Positions 40,970-50,037 of a stretch of DNA of 64,000 nt are shown in pieces. Source of the DNA: Mesostigma viride (lineage: Eukaryota; Streptophyta; Mesostigmatophyceae; Mesostigmatales; Mesostigmataceae); contig RPFO01000899.1 in assembly GCA_009746045.1 (NCBI GenBank), positions 1-64,000 of the forward strand, written 5' to 3'. Position numbers and translations under genes: made by a program. Position 1 is the stretch's first letter. The number at the start of each line of letters is the position of its first letter. Under the pieces are notes generated by a model, which did no database searches, was not told the origin of the DNA, and saw only the letters and a list, made by a program, of their open reading frames with translations.

Positions 40970-41424
40970 AGTTGGATGGAGACTAGGGACGACGAACAAC
41001 TGCGAAAGCTGAGAGCGAATGATGATTGTATTACAATAATACAATGAGAGAGCGATGAAAGCTGAGGGCTCAGAATGGAACTGGGCAGACTCGGGTGCTG
41101 TGGCACTCCCCAGTGCTACGCCTATATGCCTATGGCGGTGCTACCTGCAGCACACGACCAGTGGACAAGTGTACACTGCAATGCCATGCGACCACGTCAC
41201 TAGCATCCAGCTAAGACTCGGCCCGTCAGGCCCGGCTACACCGGACCTGGCGGGTCGAGCTAGCACCTAGGAACAGTCTGGCACTAACCGCACATCGGTC
41301 CACATGACACCTCAGTACCGTACACCCTGCCGTACTGTACTGAGGTGTCCCGCTCAGCCGCGGTAGGCAATACGCGGCGCGCAGGCCGGAAATCCGTGTG
41401 TCAGCCTAAGCATCTCATCTAACT
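40970..41424 (-). repeat. 5' LTR of element B
   Basis: 455-bp direct repeat of 32930-33384, starting AGTTGGATGG (AGTTGGAAGG in the other copy) and ending AACT before the duplication CACGC. Confidence 0.9.
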
Positions 41425-41429
41425 CACGC

Positions 41430-41575
41430 TGCTGACGATGAAGCTCGTCGAGCGAGACCGTTACTTCGTCGAGCAATTGCTGCCACGACGGCACCGTCGG
41501 TCTTGACGAAGAACCAGCCGGCGGAGCGGCTATTTCCTCATCGTCCGGAATCCGAAATTCTTCCGAATTTGGCAT
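41430..41575 (-). pseudogene. Element A ORF upstream of gag, 5' part
   Basis: Begins with ATG at 41575, 25 bp inside the 5' LTR, and encodes PNSEEFRIPDDEEIAAPPAG followed by LLDEVTVSLDELHRQQR before element B. It continues in frame at 32929. Confidence 0.7.
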
Positions 41576-41599
41576 CTTTTTGACAGAGCGTGTAATACG

Positions 41600-42216
41600 A
41601 GTTGTGAGGGTAAGAATGCCACGAATTCGGCCATGGTTCTTGCAGGAAGTTGCCTTTATTAACAATCAGGAAACACAGACGTAAGTCACGTCACTTCCAA
41701 GACTGCACGCAGCACAGACGACAGGGTTGCAGTGCCAAGAGAACGTGCACGCAAGAACTAGCGTCCCGGTGTGACCAAGTCACTCATATAGCTTACTAGG
41801 GACGCGTCCAAGTATTCAGCTGCACTGTCACAGCTGAACTGTCAATCAATTGATTACACAGACTCTGGCACGCCTTTGGCGCGCAGATCTATCAATTGTC
41901 CATACGGCTAGTCCTGTGGACCTATCCGTACACTAGTCAGCATCAATTGTCTCATAGGTCCTGGCGCGCTACAGTGCGCCTACCTATCAATTGACCATCA
42001 AGTCCTGTACAAGTCCTGTCAACGTCCTGCGGACTATCAAAGTGACACTTGTACATCCTGTGTCCGTACGCGCCCACAGTGGCGCGCCGGGTACTGTCGG
42101 CACAGCCTAGGAAACGTCATAACTTTTACGTTCCTTAACCAAATGAGGCGTTCAAGGTGCCGTTGGAAAGAGCGTAACAATCTCTATCCATCTAACGTAA
42201 ATCCTTTACGTTAACT
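41600..42216 (-). repeat. 5' LTR of element A
   Basis: 617-bp direct repeat of 16925-17541, followed by the duplication AGACA (42217-42221) and the rest of the interrupted viral gene. The sequence inside the element (minus CGTATTACACGC) is not an obvious tRNA primer site. Confidence 0.9.
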
Positions 42217-42262
42217 AGACAAGCACCATGAAAAGGAACACCAACACGACCGGTGCTGACAT
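42217..42262 (-). pseudogene. 5' part of the small membrane-protein gene split by element A
   Basis: The ATG is at 42262. The 15 codons encode a hydrophobic signal anchor (SAPVVLVFLFMVLV). The remainder of the gene is at 16753-16919. The frame is conserved across the junction when one AGACA is counted. Confidence 0.85.
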
Positions 42263-42274
42263 GTTCGCTGCATA

Positions 42275-42802
42275 CTAAGAGTACGAGGAGATATTCTCCC
42301 CTCCTAGCCGGCTCAGTATTTCGATACGAGCGGCCGCACGGAGCAGAGGGGGGACGTTATTCATGACGTAGTTCTCGACGCCCTTGGAAGTCTTCGGAAG
42401 AGGCGGTCCGGAAGCAAGGACTTCGTTCAGGGACTCTCTCTCTTCGCGTCGTAACTCGTCAGGAAGTTCTCGAAGAACTGCGCACATCTTGGCCTTGCAC
42501 ACGCCGTCCGATATAAGATGGAACCATGCGTTATGCCACGCGGCGTCTCGCGAAAGAACGTACACGGTGTCGTTCTGGCCGTCGATCTCTTTATTCGCGA
42601 CCCGTCGTCCGAGATCGTAATAGAACAGCGTGTCCGCGGCCTCCTTGATCATGGAGTCCGATCTCATCACCTCGCACCCCGTCGGAACCGGCCCCTCGTA
42701 CGCCTTCCCGCAGTACCCGACCACCGTGCACCGGCTCGTGTCGATGCAACACGCGTCTTTCGCGCATTGATCGAGGTCCACAAACACCCATACACGCGGC
42801 AT
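42275..42802 (-). CDS. PIN-like (NYN-type) domain protein
   Basis: 175 aa from the ATG at 42802. The order of motifs fits a PIN-fold nuclease: RVWVFVDLDQCAKD at the N-terminus with an early Asp, KEAADTLFYYDLGRRV (the AAD...LGR pattern), then TVYVLSRDAAWHNAW (the hydrophobic-S-R/K-D strand). These carry the acidic residues that bind metal in such nucleases. Family knowledge suggests RNA cleavage, but the match is weak and not searched. It lies 12 bp upstream of the split membrane-protein gene, same direction. A T11 run (minus strand) lies about 30 bp before its ATG, a layout common in this virus. Confidence 0.5.
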   Translation of the reverse strand: MPRVWVFVDLDQCAKDACCIDTSRCTVVGYCGKAYEGPVPTGCEVMRSDSMIKEAADTLFYYDLGRRVANKEIDGQNDTVYVLSRDAAWHNAWFHLISDGVCKAKMCAVLRELPDELRREERESLNEVLASGPPLPKTSKGVENYVMNNVPPLLRAAARIEILSRLGGENISSYS

Positions 42803-42855
42803 GCTGTATGATATGATGCCTGCCGAAAAAAAAAAAGAAATCTCCGGCGCACGAA

Positions 42856-43341
42856 TCACTCCTCGGAAAACGCGATCTCTCCGTCGACGTACGCCTTCCA
42901 CAATTTGCGCTTGTTCTCGGCGGTGTTGTCGAGAGATTGGGCAGTGAGCTGCCTCAGGGTCCAATCTCCGGCCTTCTTGAGCACGTCTTTGTACGCCACG
43001 GACGGTCGCACGTCCGTCTTCGCTGTCTTCTTCGACCCGGGGTTCGCCTCGTCGTCTATCAACTGGAACGACTCGGGGTTCAGATCGATGTACAACTTCT
43101 TTGTCATGTCGACCCACTCGGTCACGTGCCCGTGCGCCTTCTGACCGGCGAGGTGCTTCGACTTGGACACGTACTCGCCGGTCTTCTCGTTCTTCACGAG
43201 GTCTTCCTTCTTCAGACGGTTCGTGGTCATCATGGCGGCGTCGTGGAAGACCTGGGACTTGCTCCCGTACCTGTGGACTGGCATGGGAAACGCTTTATCA
43301 TACGTCTCCAGATTTTCGTTCGTCCTGCGAACGCGCACCAT
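42856..43341 (-). CDS. Viral protein of unknown function (161 aa)
   Basis: 161 aa from the ATG at 43341; upstream codons in the frame look non-coding. Soluble and charged, it starts VRVRRTNENLETYDKAFPMP and contains HVTEWVDMTKKLYIDLNPES, then a helical C-terminal third (AYKDVLKKAGDWTLRQLTAQ, NKRKLWKAYVDGEIAF). No domain is recognised. It is divergently placed to the small membrane ORF at 43372. Confidence 0.65.
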   Translation of the reverse strand: MVRVRRTNENLETYDKAFPMPVHRYGSKSQVFHDAAMMTTNRLKKEDLVKNEKTGEYVSKSKHLAGQKAHGHVTEWVDMTKKLYIDLNPESFQLIDDEANPGSKKTAKTDVRPSVAYKDVLKKAGDWTLRQLTAQSLDNTAENKRKLWKAYVDGEIAFSEE

Positions 43342-43371
43342 TTTCGAACCGTAGCGTGGGGACCCGGCGCC

Positions 43372-43485
43372 ATGTTCATTTTCTCCGTGGTCTGCACGAT
43401 CGTGTCCGCTTACTTGTTTTGGTCGGCCTTCCGGCCCGATGAGCCGGCCGAGGAGGACGGGAGTGACGAAAGCAGCGAGGAGTAA
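43372..43485 (+). CDS. Very small single-span membrane protein
   Basis: 37 aa. A hydrophobic segment FIFSVVCTIVSAYLFWSAF (residues 2-20) is followed by a short acidic tail (EPAEEDGSDESSEE). It starts 30 bp from the divergent gene at 43341 and overlaps the low-complexity C-terminal end of the transposase gene on the other strand. Giant viruses often encode such tiny membrane proteins, but the call rests on composition alone. Confidence 0.4.
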   Translation: MFIFSVVCTIVSAYLFWSAFRPDEPAEEDGSDESSEE

Positions 43486-46400
43486 ACGGACGGAATCGCG
43501 ACCACCTCGTCGTCCCTGATCGATATATTCTTCTTGGCCCGGAACGTTTTCAGCGGGTCCTTGTCGTCCGTGCTCTTCACGACCGCCGCGATGAACTGCC
43601 TCGTGGCCGCGACTGGATCTCGTTCCTTGTCGAGCACTTTGCGAACGGGTTCCATGTTCTTGTTTTTCTCCGCGCGCTTGGCCGCTCTCGCCTGGACGTA
43701 CTCCATTCGATGCTTTTCGTTGTCCTCTTGACGCTTGGCCGCGTTCTCGTTTTGCAAATTGACGGCCTCCCTGCTCGGCCGGATCCGGCTTATCAGGGCC
43801 CTGTACTTTTGTTTGTCCCGGTCGAGGATTACGCTCACCCACGGATCGTGCTTGCTCTCCCCGGCTTCGGGTTCGTCTGCGATGGTGGCGTTTTGCCATT
43901 TCTTCGCCCCTATCAGCGCCACGCGCACTTTCTCCCCCGCACGGTATTCCCAGGCCCGCTTTTGTCTGCAACCCGTGACAGCGCGAGACCCATTCGAACG
44001 GACGCTCCGTGTGAGTCTCTCTTTCGCGATCGTCCTCTGGTGATCGCTATCCGCGGTGTCCCTTCGGCACGTCCTCATGACGGGGATCTTCGCATCCATG
44101 CCTTCTCGATATTGCTTTCCAGGATAATCTTCTGTGACCGGTTTGGCTTTCGAGTAGTCGCGATACTCTTCCGGATTCTGCAACGATTCGACGCGGGTGC
44201 GCACCTTCGAAGGATCCTGGTACTTCCCGTCCACGAACTGGGCCATGCAGCCGCGTCTGGGGGGTATGAAGACGTCCGCCTCGGTGGACGAGGGCAGCGA
44301 AGGGGTCGCGCCCTTGATAGGCAGCGGGACGACGTTTTTCTCGATGGACCTGTACCCCGAGCAGAGCATGTAGTTTTTGATGGCGTGAGGCCGGATGAGC
44401 ACGTGGAAGGCGTTGATGATCACGTAGGACAGGTTCAGCCTCGTGCGCGGGACCCGCGACGCCTCGCGGCGAATGAACGTCTTTGCGGTGTTGAAAGAAA
44501 GCTCGATGGGGTTGTACTCCGGCGAGTACGGAGGCAGGAACAGCAGGGCGGGCTTTCGAGTAGCGTACGTCTTCCGCGTCGGGGGATGCAGAACCCCGTC
44601 TCCTCCTCCCCTTTTCCTCAACAAGGTCGCGAACTCGCTCAACTCCCCCTCCGGAAAAACGGGGTCTCCTAAGTTGGCGTTTTTCTGTCGCTCATCGTCC
44701 GGAGGCTTTCCGTGGACCGACGCGCCGTCCATCACGATCGTCTTTCCCTGCACGAAACCGTCCGGCAACGCCTCTAAGAACCACCGGAACAGGCTCTTGG
44801 ACACCCGCATGGGCGGCGCCCCGGCGTTCTTGTCTGCCAACTGACTTCGGGAAATCTGAATGGAAAGGACGGTTTCGCGTTTGAAACGGATGACCTTGCC
44901 CAGTTTCTTCCACTGATCGTGGGCGATCTTCGTCCCGCTGAAACTCGTGTCCACCGTGGCAGGGTCGCCGTACTCCATCTTCCCGCCGTCCATCTCCTTC
45001 AGGTTCCCTTCCATCCACTTGGGATCTCCGCGGCAGTGATGGACGATGAACCATATATGAGCCGCGACGTCGAGCCCGTGCATGTCCGTCCTCGTGCCCG
45101 CCGAGTCGTTGACTCTCCACATCACGTTCAACGCCGCGTATATAGCGCGGGCCAATCTGTAGTCCGGGTCGATGTTCCTCTCCTTTCTGCTGACGTACTC
45201 GCGGTCGTACATGTACGAGTCGTCCGCGTCCGAAGAGAACATGTTGTCCAACTCGCGGTACCGGGGGTTGTCCTTGTCCCCGAAAAGGTCTCGCAGAATC
45301 TCCGCGTAGGAGCTCTTTCCAAAAAGGGCCACCAGCTTGTCGACCATCATCTGGACCCCACCCTGGATATCCTGGTCGTCATCCCGCGTCCCCGCCTTGT
45401 CGGGGTACGGAAGGAGTTTGCGACGGGCCTCTTCGACGGTGCGCGAGAGAAGACTGTGCACTTCGATGCGGTCGTCTCCCACTCGGAGCAAAGGGGTCTC
45501 GTTCACATACGTGATCCCAGGAGGGATGAACGGATGGCCCTTCTTGGCCGGGAAAATGTCGTCTCCGAACGTCCGTTGCCTCACGCTGTAGTTGTGCTTC
45601 TTGATGTATTCCAGCATGACGTAATCGTGGGCGGCGAGTCGCACGACGAACTGGATCTGCGACTCGGGGGTTTTCAGCGTGGATTCGTTCATGATCATGG
45701 TCCCGATCGTTTTCGCGAGCCGTTTCTCGTTCTTCACGACGAAGTGGGTCGCCGGATCGGGTAAAAACTGCCAGAACGTGTTCTCCATGTCCGAGTTGCC
45801 GAACGCGCGCTTGTCGAGGCAAAGACACGTCGAACCATCGACGGTCTTTTGTTGCCAAAAGCTGGTCGGAAGCTCCTTTTGCATCGACCCTTTCTGCTCC
45901 TTCTCCGGAAGGAGGAACCCGTCGTAATCTCCCTCGATGATGAAGTCGTAGAAGTCCGCCGACGCGTCCTCCTTGCGCACGAGGAACGTGGAATTAAGGG
46001 CTTCCTTCAATCTGCTCAGTTTCATATCCGACGGGTCAGACACAGGGTCTTTCGTCCTGCACCAGGAACCGATTACCAGCATCATCCCTTCCCACCACGG
46101 TTCGGACCTCAGCAGTTCCGCGGCTGCCTGTTCTGCGGGGCTCTTGGCGGGGTTCTGGTTGCTGATCCGGACGGGGATGGGGGGGAAAATGCGGAGGAAG
46201 AAAGCCGGACGGAGATCCCCTTTTTCATTTTCGGGCCATCGCATCGCCGCGAAAACGGTCGTTTTGGACGCCCGCTGCTCCCTTCGCCTCAGCTGCGGCT
46301 TCTCGCCCGGTCTGGTCCACGCTCGTACGGGGGCCATGTTCATGACCACGTGAAATTCGTCCACGAACACGCAATCCTCGGCAAAAAGGAGCGACTGGAC

Positions 46401-47090
46401 GCTCACGAAATCCTTCTTTGCGGCCACCACGGCTTGCATGTCCTTTTCCTGGTAATCGTAGTGGATGGTCTTGTACGACAACTTGTGGTCCTCGCGGGCT
46501 TTCTTCACGTGCCTCTCCGAGAACTGGAACTTGGAAAAATCGCTCCCGAGTATTTCCTTTACGGCTACTCGGACATTGTTAAACGCTTTCATGAGTTCTT
46601 CTTGTCTCGTGCCAGATCGACCCTTGTCATCTCCGGCGGAGGTCCGTACGATCTTTCTACGAACGTCGTTGTTGTCTAGAAGGTCGATCCCGAACCGTAC
46701 GTTAGAACTCGCACTGATCTTGTTCAACACTCGCACTATATCCGAAGCCGTATACTGTGGGACGAACCGCGTCTGCAAGTCCGCCAGGAGAGACGATACC
46801 CTTTTCCAATTTTCCTCGCCTTTGAATTCCGTAATAATATCAAATTTATTAGCTTTTGCATTTGAAGAAAACGGTTTTAGCTGAGACTTCTGGAACATGT
46901 CCTTTTTTCGGTAGTCTATATCGGACTTCATGTCCTTCTTCCACTTTGCGTGGTACTTCGCGGCTGTCTTGCGATCCACCTGAAAGTGCCTCGCCACCGA
47001 GGATATAGTCATTCCGCTGTCCTCTTGCATGGCCTTTTCGACCATCACGGCGATTCGTTCCCTGAGTTCTATTCCGTGGGCCTTGCCCAA
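43410..47090 (-). CDS. Giant Tc1/IS630-type DDE transposase (1226 aa)
   Basis: Residues 1-50 hold a helix-turn-helix (TISSVARHFQVDRKTAAKYH). Catalytic positions follow the IS630/Tc1-mariner pattern: D244 in CVFVDEFHVVM with RAWTRPGEKPQ after it, D788 in KTIVMDGASVHGK, and E863 in FLPPYSPEYNPIELSF. Typical members are about 350 aa, with roughly 100 residues between the first two acidic residues. Here 540 residues separate them and about 75 separate D788 from E863. The C-terminal 330 residues contain a small SH3-like stretch (GEKVRVALIGAKKWQNA) and a coiled coil. The long frame is intact. Whether it is a mobile-element gene or a domesticated viral protein is open. Confidence 0.82.
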   Translation of the reverse strand: MGKAHGIELRERIAVMVEKAMQEDSGMTISSVARHFQVDRKTAAKYHAKWKKDMKSDIDYRKKDMFQKSQLKPFSSNAKANKFDIITEFKGEENWKRVSSLLADLQTRFVPQYTASDIVRVLNKISASSNVRFGIDLLDNNDVRRKIVRTSAGDDKGRSGTRQEELMKAFNNVRVAVKEILGSDFSKFQFSERHVKKAREDHKLSYKTIHYDYQEKDMQAVVAAKKDFVSVQSLLFAEDCVFVDEFHVVMNMAPVRAWTRPGEKPQLRRREQRASKTTVFAAMRWPENEKGDLRPAFFLRIFPPIPVRISNQNPAKSPAEQAAAELLRSEPWWEGMMLVIGSWCRTKDPVSDPSDMKLSRLKEALNSTFLVRKEDASADFYDFIIEGDYDGFLLPEKEQKGSMQKELPTSFWQQKTVDGSTCLCLDKRAFGNSDMENTFWQFLPDPATHFVVKNEKRLAKTIGTMIMNESTLKTPESQIQFVVRLAAHDYVMLEYIKKHNYSVRQRTFGDDIFPAKKGHPFIPPGITYVNETPLLRVGDDRIEVHSLLSRTVEEARRKLLPYPDKAGTRDDDQDIQGGVQMMVDKLVALFGKSSYAEILRDLFGDKDNPRYRELDNMFSSDADDSYMYDREYVSRKERNIDPDYRLARAIYAALNVMWRVNDSAGTRTDMHGLDVAAHIWFIVHHCRGDPKWMEGNLKEMDGGKMEYGDPATVDTSFSGTKIAHDQWKKLGKVIRFKRETVLSIQISRSQLADKNAGAPPMRVSKSLFRWFLEALPDGFVQGKTIVMDGASVHGKPPDDERQKNANLGDPVFPEGELSEFATLLRKRGGGDGVLHPPTRKTYATRKPALLFLPPYSPEYNPIELSFNTAKTFIRREASRVPRTRLNLSYVIINAFHVLIRPHAIKNYMLCSGYRSIEKNVVPLPIKGATPSLPSSTEADVFIPPRRGCMAQFVDGKYQDPSKVRTRVESLQNPEEYRDYSKAKPVTEDYPGKQYREGMDAKIPVMRTCRRDTADSDHQRTIAKERLTRSVRSNGSRAVTGCRQKRAWEYRAGEKVRVALIGAKKWQNATIADEPEAGESKHDPWVSVILDRDKQKYRALISRIRPSREAVNLQNENAAKRQEDNEKHRMEYVQARAAKRAEKNKNMEPVRKVLDKERDPVAATRQFIAAVVKSTDDKDPLKTFRAKKNISIRDDEVVAIPSVYSSLLSSLPSSSAGSSGRKADQNK

Positions 47091-47229
47091 CTGGTGAGTA
47101 GGTCGCGCGTCTTTGCCCCCCTTGTCGTCCTGAGTCGGTGGCCGCGAGTTTGCTCAGTTGGCCAAGGCATTCAAGTGAGCAAACTTTCGGCGCGCAACGC
47201 GCGGCTTGTTCAGGAACTACGGCAAATCG

Positions 47230-47380
47230 AAAAATGCCTAGGCACTTTTGGATTCGCCTAGGCAGGACTAGATCTCAAATCTAAAAATGCCTAGGCATTT
47301 TTTCCGTGAACTAGATCTGAACAGCAACGAATTGGTCGCAATAAAAATGCCTAGGCATTTTTAGATTTGCCTAGGCACTT
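47230..47380. repeat. Cluster of GCCTAGGC palindromes
   Basis: Five copies of GCCTAGGC (47236, 47256, 47289, 47349, 47369), most inside AAAATGCCTAGGCATTTT or GCCTAGGCACTTTTGGATT. They lie near the left inverted repeat and upstream of the spliced gene. They could be transposase-binding subterminal repeats or an operator-like promoter element. Confidence 0.75.
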
Positions 47381-47560
47381 TTGGATTCTCCGTCCTTTCT
47401 GAACAGCCGCGCATCAGTCGCAACTACCGTTGTAGCGAGGCATTTTATGCGTGCTCGGCATTTTGGGTTTAACGGACTGCACTGCACTTTGAATTCAAAC
47501 AGGTGAAAGCAACTGTTGAACACGTTTTAAGGTGAGATCGGTGGGTGAGAACAAGCGGAA

Positions 47561-49673
47561 ATGGCTGACACAATGGGCACCGAAACCATGCAATTATGCG
47601 GGGGTGGTTGCGAAAACATGGTTGGCCCAGTCCACAAGTGCACGTGCGGCAAGTGGATGCATGTTTTTTGTGGTGTCGGCGTGGGAGAAGAGGGTTTTGG
47701 ACAGACAATTCTGTGCAAGGAATGCTGCGGCGATACGAAGGTCGCCAGGAAAGTCGCTCCGAATGACCTGGGCAATCAGCCTGATAGCGCGAAAGGAATC
47801 GACAAGAGGGCTGCTGATGACAAAGAAGCCCACTCTGATGGGGAAGAAGATGCTGAGGAGGCTGAGGATAGGGCCCTTCTAGCTGGGGACATGGCCATAT
47901 TGGAAGGAACTGACCTTAACGAACTGGACCGTGCCGTTTTAAGTGGGAAAATGAAGCCCATGACAACTAAGGAGCAAGCCGGGACGGCGACCAATGTATT
48001 CAAGGGCACCAGAAAGCAGGTACAGGGCGAAGTATTTTTGAAATCAGGACAGGCTGCCTGCTGCGGACTTTCGTTTTGCGGTATATAGCGGTCATGCATT
48101 CGCGGGAACTCGCAGGTTTCTTTAGCGCAGCATCCTTCAGTTAGTGATTCCTTTTTGCACTTCAATCTCTGCGGTGCTGCCACCACGCGGGTTGCACAGG
48201 GATGTGCTGGAGATGAGGGAGGCGACGGCGATGTCTATGCCAAGTGCGATGGTGATAGCGACGGTGATAGCGATGGGGATAGCGACGGCGATGGTGATGC
48301 CGATGGCGTCGCAAATCAGCAGCAAGATGGGAAGGCATCCGATACGTCCCATGAAACGAGAAATCAGGTAAAGAACGGCATAGTATGAAATCACGACATC
48401 GTGGCGACTTTAGTTAGTGGCTGTTTTGCAAATTTGTAAATTGCGGGGGGCAGCTTTCGACATGTTTCTTTGTTGCTGCATGTTTATATGTGCATGACGT
48501 ATGTGCATTCATGCATTATGTGCAATCATTCATTGGTGCTGCCGGAACGCGTTACTTGTTACAGGGATGTGCCGGATCTGAACAAGGCGACAGAGATGCC
48601 GACACCAAGGTCGATGGTGTCGGCGATCACGTTGATGGTCAAACCGATGCCGATGCCAGTGACCATGGCCATGCCCACGGCGATGCCAAGGGCAATGAAC
48701 ATGGCCATCAACATGCCCATGGCAGTGGCCAGGGAGTGGCTGCGGGTGATGCACTGCTGCGTTCAGCTGACATCAACCAGGATTGTTCTGGGACAGCACC
48801 TACCATCGAGCGCGGCTCCATCTTTGCAAGTGCACGACCCCAAGCGACATACGTAGTCGTTTCAGTGGTTGAAGGTGCAGGCTTCTTCATGGCCAAAACC
48901 ACAGTCTCCAACCTGAAGGGCCTTAAGCAACGCTCGAGTCAGCGCCCCATCATTGATGTAATGACCCCTGTGGTGTTTGTCAAGCTGCCCCTTGATGGCA
49001 AAGGCATGCCTTTCACCCAAGCTCTTGACGGAAACGGCAAGCCCTACGCGATGCCACCTGGGCCAGCTAGGGATGCCACCTTGGCAAATGGTGAAGGTCT
49101 CTTGGCCACGCTTGATGTGCAGCAGTTCTCCAAGTATCCGGCTGCGTTCTGCCGTGTGGGCAATGATTCAGCCCCTTTTCCTTTCGATGAGGCACCGGGA
49201 TGGCAGTCTTCTCGCCCTGCAAAGGTGCCCAAGCTGGCATCACCTGTGCCAGCATCTCCAGCTGCCAGGCGTGCATCACTCACGCCAGGAAAGCCGGCTG
49301 CCCACAGGCGTGCATCCCTCGTGCCAGAATCGCCTGCCAAGCGTGCTTCACTCACACCGGAACTGCCAACTGCCAAGCATGCCCGCAAGGATAGAAAAGC
49401 ATTCGTGGATCTTACGAACACAGAGACGCAATCCAAGCCTACAAAAAAGCCTAAATCAGAAGACTCACTTGGTGGCATGGGCGACGACATCATGGGCAAG
49501 GGCAAGGGTAGCGAGGGCAAGGGCATGGGCTGCACTGGCACGCAGGATGCCAACATGGGCATGTTTGGCATGCAGGGCATGAATAGCATGGGCACAGATG
49601 GCACGAGTATGGTTGGCATGGGTATGAACGGCACGGGAATGGGTGGCATGGGCGGCATGGGCAGCATGGGTGG

Positions 49674-49707
<34 letters not shown>

Positions 49708-49740
49708 ATGGGCAGCATGGGCATGGGCATGGGCATGGGT

Positions 49741-49818
<78 letters not shown>

Positions 49819-49819
49819 T

Positions 49820-49866
<47 letters not shown>

Positions 49867-49867
49867 T

Positions 49868-49924
<57 letters not shown>

Positions 49925-50037
49925 CAGGCATGCCAGGCATGGGGGGAATGGGGGCATGGGGGGCATGGGGGGCATGGGGGGCATGGGGGGTATGGGGGGA
50001 ATGGCAGGCATGGGGCCGGGCATGGGGGGAATATTAA
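47561..50037 (+). CDS. Spliced gene: PHD-like zinc finger protein with (GM)n repeat tail
   Basis: Three exons fit exactly in phase 0: 47561-48019, 48200-48367, 48565-50037, with introns GTACAG...CACAG and GTAAAG...TACAG, giving 699 aa. Exons 2 and 3 both begin GCAG(D/S)E.GD, suggesting exon duplication. Exon 1 has a C4HC3 arrangement (C13, C17, C27, C29, H34, C37, C52, C55) like a PHD or RING finger. Exon 2 is Asp/Gly/Ser-rich. Exon 3 has a His-rich stretch, a globular part (TYVVVSVVEGAGFFMAKT, VFVKLPLDGKGMPFTQALDG), RRASLTP-type repeats and a tail of dozens of Gly-Met units ending in GAWG repeats. The splice model is inferred from frame and consensus. Function is unknown; a chromatin-related role is possible. 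Confidence 0.6.
49615..50020. repeat. GGCATG minisatellite
   Basis: (GGCATG)n runs almost uninterrupted from about 49670 to 49925, followed by GGGGGCATGGGGGGCATG variants to 50020. It encodes the Gly-Met and Gly-Ala-Trp tail of the spliced gene. The opposite strand is also open but purely repetitive. Confidence 0.9.

Larger units (their letters stand above)
32930..41424 (-). mobile_element. Element B: Copia-like LTR retrotransposon nested in element A
   Basis: 8495 bp with 455-bp LTRs (32930-33384, 40970-41424) starting AGTTGGA and ending ATCTAACT. One mismatch between the LTRs is visible. It is flanked by the duplication CACGC (32925-32929, 41425-41429). On the minus strand it encodes an upstream ORF, Gag, integrase, protease-like domain, RT and RNase H, the same unusual order as element A. 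Several frameshifts interrupt the coding region although the LTRs are almost identical. Confidence 0.92.
16925..42216 (-). mobile_element. Element A: Copia-like LTR retrotransposon carrying three nested insertions
   Basis: Two 617-bp LTRs (16925-17541 and 41600-42216), about two mismatches apart by eye, begin AGTTGTGAGG and end ACGTTAACT. They are flanked by the 5-bp duplication AGACA. Read on the minus strand, the element holds an ORF ahead of gag, Gag with a CCHC knuckle, integrase, a protease-like domain, reverse transcriptase and RNase H. Elements B, D and C interrupt it. Each left its own 5-bp duplication, and removing them leaves a 7.8-kb element. The near-identical LTRs date the insertion into the viral gene as recent. 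Confidence 0.9.
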
